A stretch of 5,170 nt of DNA from the NCBI GenBank assembly GCA_030680695.1, contig JAUXUT010000101.1:1-5170 (forward strand), in the 5' to 3' direction. The stretch is from a bacterium. GTDB taxonomy: Bacteria > Patescibacteria > Paceibacteria > UBA9973 > UBA6065. The notes beneath the pieces are model-generated. The model did not search any database, was not told the origin of the DNA, and was given only the letters and a program-made list of their open reading frames with translations. Shown here in pieces: positions 1-5,170 of this stretch. Every line of letters begins with the position of its first letter. Positions within the stretch are counted from its first letter, which is position 1. Both the position numbers and the translations under genes were made by a program.

Positions 1-344
1 TGGAGGATGCGCAATTGGAGGAAAGCAATCAGCGTCGCGCAGCCGAGGAGGATAAAAGGAAAGAGGCTCAGGCCAAAGCTGAGGAGGAGCAAAGGCAATA
101 TGAAGAAGAACAACAACGCCAACAACGTCAGCGCATGGCGCAAGTCGAGGCATTTCGTCGATCGATAAGGATCGAAACAGAAACCAACTGTGGGCCGGTA
201 CTGGAAATCAAAGGGGGTCTGGTAAAGATCTACTCTCCAGTGGCGAACTATGGCAATGAGCATTGGGTAAGAAAGGAGCTGTTGTTCCCGCCGCAGTATA
301 CTTGTCGTTTCTTGAACGGCAGCTATCAGCCACCAGCGCTGTAG
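1..344 (+). CDS. Hypothetical protein, 3' part only (charged coiled-coil region plus small C-terminal domain)
   Basis: The reading frame is open from the window edge (first full codon at 3) to a TAG stop at 342-344, giving 113 visible residues. A TTG at 15 with GGAGG at 2-6 could be read as a start. I prefer a truncated gene, because the codons before it continue the same acidic and polar composition. About the first 45 visible residues are almost all Glu, Gln, Lys, Arg and Ala, as expected for a long helix or coiled coil. About 60 residues of mixed hydrophobic sequence follow, probably a small beta-rich domain: it contains NCGPVLEIKGGLVKIYSP, then HWVRKELLFPP and CRFLNGSYQPP, with two cysteines 38 residues apart. 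The alternation of Val/Ile/Leu with charged residues suggests an SH3-like barrel, but that is inference. I do not recognise the family. No membrane segment is visible, and the true N-terminus, with any signal peptide, lies outside the window. Confidence 0.72.
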   Translation, partial: EDAQLEESNQRRAAEEDKRKEAQAKAEEEQRQYEEEQQRQQRQRMAQVEAFRRSIRIETETNCGPVLEIKGGLVKIYSPVANYGNEHWVRKELLFPPQYTCRFLNGSYQPPAL

Positions 345-391
345 TTTACGGCTGTATGCCATATCGCTGCCAAAGACCCAACGATTAAGGT

Positions 392-393
392 TA
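392..393. repeat. TA target-site duplication, left copy
   Basis: The dinucleotide TA lies immediately outside the left inverted repeat and is matched by TA at 1515-1516 outside the right one. IS630-family elements insert at TA and duplicate it. The similarity between the two ends stops at this point, which supports the boundary. Confidence 0.75.
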
Positions 394-423
394 TAGACTC
401 GGCACGATGAAGATTGAACTTTT
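394..423 (+). repeat. Left terminal inverted repeat of the IS630-family element
   Basis: Aligned without gaps to the reverse complement of 1485-1514, 22 of 30 bases agree. The best conserved blocks are CGGC near the outer end and TGAAG followed by TTGAA and TTTT further in. The alignment breaks down inside position 423 and outside the TA at 392-393. Such repeats are the transposase binding and cleavage sites. Confidence 0.82.
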
Positions 424-441
424 ATCGTACACCCCAGTCAG

Positions 442-1485
442 ATGCGTATGGACAAAGAAGATGCAAGATTTCAGACATTGGAGCGGTTGCACGAGCGGCG
501 CAAGCAGGTCGTTCGATTGCATCGCAAAGGGATTGGCGTGATGCGCACAGTTGAGTTGAGTGGGCTTTCCTACCCGACCGTGCGCGGCATCATTGACCGA
601 TACGAACAGGACGGAGCGGAAACGATCAAGCCCACGCCGCGCGGCAGGCAAGGTGGAGAAGGCCGCCACCTGACTGACGAGCAAGAGAGGTTGGTTCGGC
701 AAATCATCTGCGACAACCGCCCGGAACAACTGAAGATGGAATTTGCGCTGTGGAACCGTGCTGCCGTCATGCAATTGATTGAGCGCGAATGCGGCATCAA
801 GCTATCGGTGCGCGGTGTAGGCAACTATCTCAAGCGTTGGGGATTCACCCCGCAAAAGCCGATCAAGAAGGCTTACGAGCAACGCCCGGAGGCAGTGCAG
901 AACTGGCTGGAAGAGGAATACCCCACCATTGAGAAACGCGCCAAGACCGAGGGTGCCGAGATTCACTGGGGCGACGAGACGGCGGTAGTGAACACCGATG
1001 TGCGCGGTCGCAGCTACGCACCGGCTGGAAAAACACCGGTGACCTTTGCGGTGGGCGGAACGCGCCAGAAGCTGTCGATGATCGCCACCGTCACCAACCA
1101 GGGAAAGACGCGCTGGATGATTATTGATGAGGCCTTCAACTCGGACAAACTGATCGAGTTCCTGGAAGCGTTGACCAAAGATGCGGCGAAAAAGGTGTTC
1201 CTGATTCTCGATAACTTGCGCGTACATCACAGCAAGCCAGTCAAGAAATGGGTGGAGGAGCATAAAGACAAGATCGAGTTGTTCTACTTGCCCAGCTACA
1301 GCCCGGAGCTAAACCCAGAAGAGCGGCTTAACGCAGACTTGAAGCAAGCCATTTACACCAAGGTTCCGGTACGCACCAAGGCCAAACTGAAAGCCGCAAC
1401 AACCGAGCACATGATGACATTGGAGAAATCGCCTGAGCGCGTCAAGAAATACTTTCAGGATTCTCGCGTGAAATATGCAGCATGA
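442..1485 (+). CDS. IS630-family transposase (DDE type)
   Basis: This 347-residue protein cuts and joins the ends of its own element. Residues 15-60 form a helix-turn-helix DNA-binding region (RRKQVVRLHRKG, then the recognition-helix-like SYPTVRGIIDRY). Residues 75-145 hold a second helix-turn-helix unit ending at LKRWGFTPQKP. The catalytic domain fills the rest. Its first aspartate is D178 in IHWGDET, the second is D257 in FLILDN, and the glutamate is E294 in YSPELNPEERLNADLK, with 36 residues between D257 and E294. The NPxE signature is typical of the IS630/Tc1 branch. Length is normal for the family and no frameshift or internal stop is present. ATG at 442 and ATG at 448 are both possible starts; neither has a clear Shine-Dalgarno sequence. 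The stop codon TGA at 1483-1485 touches the right inverted repeat. Expression probably depends on weak or external promoters, which would keep transposition rare; that is inference. Confidence 0.95.
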   Translation: MRMDKEDARFQTLERLHERRKQVVRLHRKGIGVMRTVELSGLSYPTVRGIIDRYEQDGAETIKPTPRGRQGGEGRHLTDEQERLVRQIICDNRPEQLKMEFALWNRAAVMQLIERECGIKLSVRGVGNYLKRWGFTPQKPIKKAYEQRPEAVQNWLEEEYPTIEKRAKTEGAEIHWGDETAVVNTDVRGRSYAPAGKTPVTFAVGGTRQKLSMIATVTNQGKTRWMIIDEAFNSDKLIEFLEALTKDAAKKVFLILDNLRVHHSKPVKKWVEEHKDKIELFYLPSYSPELNPEERLNADLKQAIYTKVPVRTKAKLKAATTEHMMTLEKSPERVKKYFQDSRVKYAA

Positions 1486-1514
1486 AAACTTCAAACTTCA
1501 ACTGGCCGGATCAA
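1485..1514 (-). repeat. Right terminal inverted repeat of the IS630-family element
   Basis: This is the partner of the repeat at 394-423 (22 of 30 identical when reverse-complemented). Its inner end meets the last base of the transposase stop codon, so the gene runs right up to the element end, as is common in compact insertion sequences. Confidence 0.82.
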
Positions 1515-1516
1515 TA
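1515..1516. repeat. TA target-site duplication, right copy
   Basis: TA directly outside the right inverted repeat, matching TA at 392-393. Removing the element and one TA would rejoin AAGGT-TA-GGATAG as the probable pre-insertion sequence between the two convergent genes. Confidence 0.75.
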
Positions 1517-1526
1517 GGATAGCGCT

Positions 1527-2711
1527 TCAAGGCATTATCTCCACATATTCATAAACTTCGCAATCACGCAGGGTTTTGCGTACATCCAGTGGCGCTTTTG
1601 CATACCAGGCCTGAGGGTCATGCCGGTCGATTTCTTTTCCGAAAAACCTGATCAGGTCACAGATAGGTTCGACGACGTTTTTCCGGTAATTGTTGTCACC
1701 CTTAACATAAGCCATATAGAGATTTTTCATGCAATTGCCACGGCACCAGGGCTGTGCCTCGCAAGTATCGCAAGGCATTTTAGGATCTGGCTGAAGCGGG
1801 CTGGGTTTAAGCCAGTTCCCCAACAAATCCCCCTGCAGCATTTCCGGGACGTACATCATGTCAGGGCAGGGGTAGATCTTGCCGTCCGGCATCACATTCA
1901 GTATGTGAGTAGACACTCTGCATTGTGTTTTTCCATGATAGAGCTCTGTTGCCCGCGAAGGCAAAACCTTGTTACGCACGATGCCCATGATGGGAATGAT
2001 GGGGTATAGATGATCGCAGGAAAAAAATTTATCCACCAATTTTGTAATGACTGCTTTTTTCTTTTCCATCGCAGCGGGAGTGTAGGTTCCTTCCCCAGCC
2101 ACAAACTGGAAATACAGATAATCAAAAGTTTCCGCCAAATCATCCAGTTCTTCGAATGTGGTTTCTTCGCTACTCCAGGTTACCCTGGCTGTAAAAGTGC
2201 CTGCCAATCGGTTACGCACCGCCTGGGCATTCTTTACCACCTGTTGATAAACCCCCCGTCCGCGGAAGCCATCGGTGATTTTCTCGCCGCCATCTATCGA
2301 GATGAGGATGTTGGAAAGATTGGCAAGAACACTATCCGGCAAGTTATCCAGCAAGGTGCCATTGGTCTGGAGTTGAAACCGGAAGGTTGGGTAGCGCTGC
2401 ATGATTTCTTTTATGAAATCAAGATTCAAGGTCGGTTCCCCACCATAGAAGGTGATATATACCTCAAGCTCAGACAGATGTTTCTTGATAAAGGCATCCA
2501 GATCTTCTATCGAATAGGAAACCTTGCCCTGCGAACCAACTACTTCGCCAACGCCTAGCGAGCAATAAGTACATTTCAGATTACACGTCAATGTAGTCAG
2601 CAATTGCAGCTCTACACGGTTACCCACTATGGGCGATGTTCCTGGTGTTATTGCTGTTACGGGAGAGTTTTTTAGCGTATCGGAAGAAAAAAATGTGATG
2701 GGTGTAGACAT
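1527..2711 (-). CDS. Radical SAM/SPASM domain protein, probable peptide- or protein-modifying enzyme
   Basis: Starting from ATG at 2709-2711 the product has 394 residues; an in-frame TTG at 2715-2717 would add two, and neither start has a strong ribosome binding site. After about 33 residues the radical SAM core begins. C43-x3-C47-x2-C50 (CNLKCTYC) binds the 4Fe-4S cluster that cleaves S-adenosylmethionine. FYGGEPT at 88-94 is the usual GGE motif, and QLQTNGT lies further on. The C-terminal part is a full SPASM domain: C264, then G277-x4-C282, a gap, then C314-x2-C317-x5-C323-x3-C327, and a last cysteine at C351. This is the canonical pattern for two auxiliary 4Fe-4S clusters, as in anaerobic sulfatase maturases and RiPP-modifying enzymes. 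No RRE-like N-terminal extension is evident. Substrate and reaction are unknown. The gene follows gyrB after a structured spacer and ends 10 bp from the right TA of the IS. It is intact and cytoplasmic, and oxygen sensitivity is expected. Confidence 0.93.
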   Translation of the reverse strand: MSTPITFFSSDTLKNSPVTAITPGTSPIVGNRVELQLLTTLTCNLKCTYCSLGVGEVVGSQGKVSYSIEDLDAFIKKHLSELEVYITFYGGEPTLNLDFIKEIMQRYPTFRFQLQTNGTLLDNLPDSVLANLSNILISIDGGEKITDGFRGRGVYQQVVKNAQAVRNRLAGTFTARVTWSSEETTFEELDDLAETFDYLYFQFVAGEGTYTPAAMEKKKAVITKLVDKFFSCDHLYPIIPIMGIVRNKVLPSRATELYHGKTQCRVSTHILNVMPDGKIYPCPDMMYVPEMLQGDLLGNWLKPSPLQPDPKMPCDTCEAQPWCRGNCMKNLYMAYVKGDNNYRKNVVEPICDLIRFFGKEIDRHDPQAWYAKAPLDVRKTLRDCEVYEYVEIMP

Positions 2712-2744
2712 AAGCAAAATTCAAATTCAAGTATTTAAAACATG

Positions 2745-2760
2745 GCTACGTACAAGTAGC
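2745..2760 (-). promoter_or_regulatory. Small inverted repeat upstream of the radical SAM gene (possible operator or weak terminator)
   Basis: GCTAC at 2745-2749 and GTAGC at 2756-2760 are perfect complements around a six-base loop. Read on the minus strand, the hairpin is followed by CATGTTTTAAAT. It could therefore be a weak terminator of the gyrB transcript, or an operator or leader hairpin about 33 bp before the radical SAM start codon. A five-base stem is short and could be chance. I see no convincing paired -35 and -10 boxes for the radical SAM gene in this spacer. Confidence 0.25.
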
Positions 2761-2780
2761 ACGATAAAGGAATTACTTTA

Positions 2781-2839
2781 GGAAGCGCTAATTTATTGGC
2801 TGCGCGGACGAACCGCTCGTCGAATAAAGCTGCGCTTCC
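2781..2839. repeat. 59-bp imperfect palindrome with TTTA direct repeats (MITE-like or hairpin element)
   Basis: The two ends are inverted copies: GGAAGCGCTAATTTATT on the left matches the reverse complement of the right end at 14 of 17 positions, with the outer eight perfect. Inside is a second hairpin, GACGA at 2807-2811 and TCGTC at 2817-2821, around the loop ACCGC. TTTA lies directly outside both ends (2777-2780 and 2840-2843), as a target duplication would. A further weak pairing, ATAAAG at 2764-2769 with CTTTAT at 2847-2852, reaches into the gyrB stop codon. The structure sits 9 bp beyond the gyrB stop. On the minus strand it is not followed by a T run, so it is a poor fit to a standard intrinsic terminator, though it could protect the gyrB mRNA 3' end. 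The GGAAG-type ends resemble IS5-group termini, which makes a small non-autonomous element plausible. Confidence 0.6.
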
Positions 2840-2848
2840 TTTATTTCT

Positions 2849-5170
2849 TTATACATCGAGATTCTTTGCACCCAGCGCATTCTTTTCTATGAATGCACGG
2901 CGTGGCTCCACGACATCACCCATCAGGGTAGTAAATATTTCATCAGCTGCAATGACGTCTTCAATGCAAACACGGAGCAATATGCGATTTTTCACATCCA
3001 TGGTCGTTTCCCACAATTGATCCGGGTTCATTTCACCCAGGCCTTTGTAACGTTGAATGCTCACGCCGCGCTTGGCTTCTTCCAGCAACCATTCTATGGC
3101 CTGTTTGAAACTGTTCACACCACGCTTTTGCTCACCACGGGCGATATAAGCCGTAGGCGTGATAAGACCGCTCAATGCTTCTGCAGTCTGGCGGATCTGT
3201 AAATAGTCACCACCCTGCAAAAAATCTCGATCCAGATAACTAATTGAGTAATTACCGTGAAATAGCTTTTCCAGGCGTAGCTTGTTCTCACCAACTTCAT
3301 CGATTTCCACTTGAACTTTGATACTGGTGCCACATTCGGCTTCAAGTAATTGTGCGCTTCTCTGCGCTTCCTGTTCAGTGTCCAACGACAAGGTTGGCAA
3401 ACTCAACAAAGCATAGGTCACCTCAGGTGCAGTGAAACGCGAGAGCCGGTCAATTATGGCTTCCGCCAGAAAATACTCCTTGGCAATCTTTTCAAGCGCT
3501 TCGGTCTGAATCGGCGCTGCATCCATGGCAGGGTGCAGCACGGCATTATTGAGCGCCGATTTGAGCATATAACTTTTCAGTTCATGATCATCCTTCAGAT
3601 AGCGCTCATCTTTACCCTGTTTGATCTTATATAAAGGAGGCTGCGCAATATATATATGGCCGCGCTCGACCAGTTCCGGCATCTGCCTGTAGAAGAAGGT
3701 GAGGAGCAGGGTGCGGATATGCGAACCGTCCACGTCCGCGTCCGTCATGATAATGATGCGGTGGTAGCGCAGCTTGTCGGCATTGTATTCATCCTTGCCG
3801 ATGCCTGTGCCCAGAACAGTAATAAGCGTGGCAATTTCCTGTGAGGCAATAAGCTTTTCAAAGCGCGCCTTTTCCACGTTCAAGATTTTTCCCTTGAGCG
3901 GCAATATGGCCTGGAATTTCCGGTCACGCCCCTGTTTGGCGGAGCCACCAGCCGAATCTCCCTCTACAAGGTAAAGTTCGGATAAGGCGGGATCCTTCTC
4001 TTGGCAATCTGCCAGTTTTCCCGGCAACCCCATGCCATCCAGCACCCCTTTGCGCCGTGTGAGTTCGCGTGCTTTGCGTGCTGCTTCCCGGGCGCGGGCG
4101 GCATCAATGATCTTGCCGCATATAATCTTGGCATCAACGGGGTTTTCAAGCAGGAAATCAGAAAGTTTTTGTGCCACGACCTCCTGTACAGCGGGTTGTA
4201 CTTCGCTGGAAACGAGCTTGTCTTTGGTTTGGGATGAAAACTTCGGATCGGGCACTTTTACTGACAAGACGCAAGTAAGACCTTCGCGCATATCATCGCC
4301 CGTAGTGTCCACTTTGGCCTTTTTAGCCATTTCGTGCTCTTCGATATATTTATTGATAACGCGTGTCATGGCCATGCGCAGACCTGTCATGTGCGTACCG
4401 CCATCACGCTGAGGAATATTGTTTGTAAAACATTGCACAATCTCGGAATAGCTATCATTCCACTGCATCGCCACATCAACAACAATATTGTCTTTTTCTC
4501 CGGTTGCCTGAAAACACTTTGGATGCAAAACTGTTTTGCTCTTATTCATGTATTCAACAAAGCCACGCACACCACCGGAGTAGGAAAAATTTTCGCTTTT
4601 CCCGCTTCGCTCATCAATCAGCTCAATTTTTACACCGTTATTAAGGAAAGACAGTTCGCGCAAACGTTTTGCCAGGATGTCATAGTGAAACTCGACGTTG
4701 CCAAAAATTTCCTTATCGGCAAGAAAATGAACTTCCGTACCTCGTTTCTTGGTATCACCCATAACACGCACAGGTGATACTTCCACACCATTCTGCTGTT
4801 CGATCAGGCGATCTTTTACCGCGCCACGAGCAAACTCCAGTGAATATTTTTTTCCATCCCGGTATATGGTTAATTTAAGCCACTCGGATAATCCATTGAC
4901 GCAACTGACACCCACACCGTGCAAACCACCCGATACCTTGTAACTATTCTGGTTAAACTTTCCGCCCGCGTGCAAGACTGTCATCACTATTTCAGCTGCC
5001 GAGCGCTTGGGTTCAAATTTATCATCAAACTTGATACCAACAGGTATTCCTCGTCCGTTGTCTGACACAGAAATGGAATTATCGCCATGAATAATGACTT
5101 TGATATCATCACAATGCCCGGCAAGAGACTCATCGATGGCATTATCGACCACTTCAAACACCATATGATG
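2849..5170 (-). CDS. gyrB: DNA gyrase subunit B, 5' end beyond the window
   Basis: GyrB is the ATPase subunit of DNA gyrase, which with GyrA introduces negative supercoils. 773 residues are visible, beginning HHMVFEVVDN, which aligns with about residue 37 of the E. coli protein; about 36 codons are outside the window. The ATPase (GHKL) domain shows the catalytic Glu and Asn in FEVVDN, then NAIDE, DNGRGIP and the lid SGGLHGVGVS. The transducer domain carries the QTK loop (SSQTKDKL). The TOPRIM domain follows, with EGDSAGG at 3944-3964 and the metal-binding aspartates of DADVDGS near 3728-3742. The large insert of Gram-negative GyrB follows TOPRIM, then the C-terminal GyrA-binding tail from QRYKGLGEMNP to EPRRAFIEKNA. 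Positions equivalent to E. coli D426 and K447 (quinolone) and R136 and T165 (coumarin) keep the wild-type residues. The stop is TAA at 2849-2851. The promoter lies outside the window. Confidence 0.98.
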   Translation of the reverse strand, partial: HHMVFEVVDNAIDESLAGHCDDIKVIIHGDNSISVSDNGRGIPVGIKFDDKFEPKRSAAEIVMTVLHAGGKFNQNSYKVSGGLHGVGVSCVNGLSEWLKLTIYRDGKKYSLEFARGAVKDRLIEQQNGVEVSPVRVMGDTKKRGTEVHFLADKEIFGNVEFHYDILAKRLRELSFLNNGVKIELIDERSGKSENFSYSGGVRGFVEYMNKSKTVLHPKCFQATGEKDNIVVDVAMQWNDSYSEIVQCFTNNIPQRDGGTHMTGLRMAMTRVINKYIEEHEMAKKAKVDTTGDDMREGLTCVLSVKVPDPKFSSQTKDKLVSSEVQPAVQEVVAQKLSDFLLENPVDAKIICGKIIDAARAREAARKARELTRRKGVLDGMGLPGKLADCQEKDPALSELYLVEGDSAGGSAKQGRDRKFQAILPLKGKILNVEKARFEKLIASQEIATLITVLGTGIGKDEYNADKLRYHRIIIMTDADVDGSHIRTLLLTFFYRQMPELVERGHIYIAQPPLYKIKQGKDERYLKDDHELKSYMLKSALNNAVLHPAMDAAPIQTEALEKIAKEYFLAEAIIDRLSRFTAPEVTYALLSLPTLSLDTEQEAQRSAQLLEAECGTSIKVQVEIDEVGENKLRLEKLFHGNYSISYLDRDFLQGGDYLQIRQTAEALSGLITPTAYIARGEQKRGVNSFKQAIEWLLEEAKRGVSIQRYKGLGEMNPDQLWETTMDVKNRILLRVCIEDVIAADEIFTTLMGDVVEPRRAFIEKNALGAKNLDV

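Larger units (their letters stand above)
394..1514 (+). mobile_element. Complete IS630-family insertion sequence, 1121 bp
   Basis: A single DDE transposase gene is enclosed by imperfect terminal inverted repeats (394-423 and 1485-1514, 22 of 30 positions identical without gaps), and TA lies directly outside each end. Size, one-gene content and TA target match the IS630 family of the IS630/Tc1/mariner group. Both ends and the reading frame appear intact, so the copy may be able to move by itself. It lies between two convergent genes, 47 bp after the stop of the left gene and 10 bp (between the right TA and the stop codon) from the 3' end of the radical SAM gene, so it disrupts no visible coding region. 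The specific element name cannot be given without a comparison against an IS database. Confidence 0.88.

Noticed and set aside
335..370. Possible terminator after the left gene (CAGCGCTG palindrome over the stop codon and GGC-GCC pairing nearby)
   Set aside because: The stems are three to four base pairs and no T run follows, so no terminator can be supported. The original one may lie beyond the IS insertion point or be absent.
802..1263. Minus-strand 153-codon open frame inside the transposase gene, and the similar frames at 391-774, 570-824 and 1309-1494
   Set aside because: They lie antisense to a clearly recognisable transposase with all its motifs, and their translations show no family features. 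They are by-products of the codon composition of the real gene.
2010..2558. Plus-strand 182-codon open frame opposite the radical SAM gene, together with 1620-2009
   Set aside because: The opposite strand encodes the full radical SAM and SPASM motifs across this range. The plus-strand translation has no recognisable domain.
2718..2848. Search for a precursor peptide gene for the radical SAM enzyme
   Set aside because: The only starts found in the spacer give peptides of two to five codons on either strand, too short to be a credible substrate.
3633..3844. Plus-strand AAAGGAGG at 3633-3640 followed by ATG at 3656, a possible small gene
   Set aside because: The spacing of 15 bases is too long for a good ribosome binding site, and the region encodes the conserved GyrB stretch AQPPLYKIK on the other strand, so the motif is a coincidence of that coding sequence.
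4032..4777. Plus-strand open frames of 126 and 147 codons inside gyrB
   Set aside because: Both are antisense to conserved GyrB transducer and ATPase sequence and have no features of their own.

Overview
The window looks like a chromosomal segment of a betaproteobacterium, most likely in or near the Nitrosomonas group. The main evidence is the GyrB protein on the minus strand. It has the long Gram-negative form of the subunit, with the large insert in the C-terminal half. It also carries a ten-residue stretch (KFDDKFEPKR) after the GRGIP motif, where E. coli has six residues; I recall this longer form from betaproteobacterial GyrB proteins. The placement is from memory of the family, not from a database search.

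Layout from left to right. (1) Positions 1-344, plus strand: the 3' end of an unrecognised gene encoding a highly charged, probably coiled-coil region followed by a compact C-terminal domain. (2) Positions 394-1514: a complete IS630-family insertion sequence of 1121 bp. It has an intact DDE transposase, 30-bp imperfect terminal inverted repeats (22 of 30 match) and a TA dinucleotide on each side. (3) Positions 1527-2711, minus strand: a radical SAM protein with a complete C-terminal SPASM domain, the architecture of enzymes that modify peptides or proteins. (4) Positions 2712-2848: a spacer with a 59-bp imperfect palindrome flanked by TTTA direct repeats, and a second small hairpin close to the radical SAM gene. 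(5) Positions 2849-5170, minus strand: gyrB, complete at its 3' end and missing about 36 N-terminal codons beyond the window edge.

The partial gene on the left and the radical SAM gene converge, and the IS sits between their 3' ends, so its insertion broke neither. gyrB and the radical SAM gene point the same way, but the roughly 137-bp structured spacer argues against a tight operon. gyrB is housekeeping; the radical SAM/SPASM gene is the accessory gene of interest. No precursor peptide, transporter or protease gene is visible beside it, so its substrate cannot be deduced from this window.
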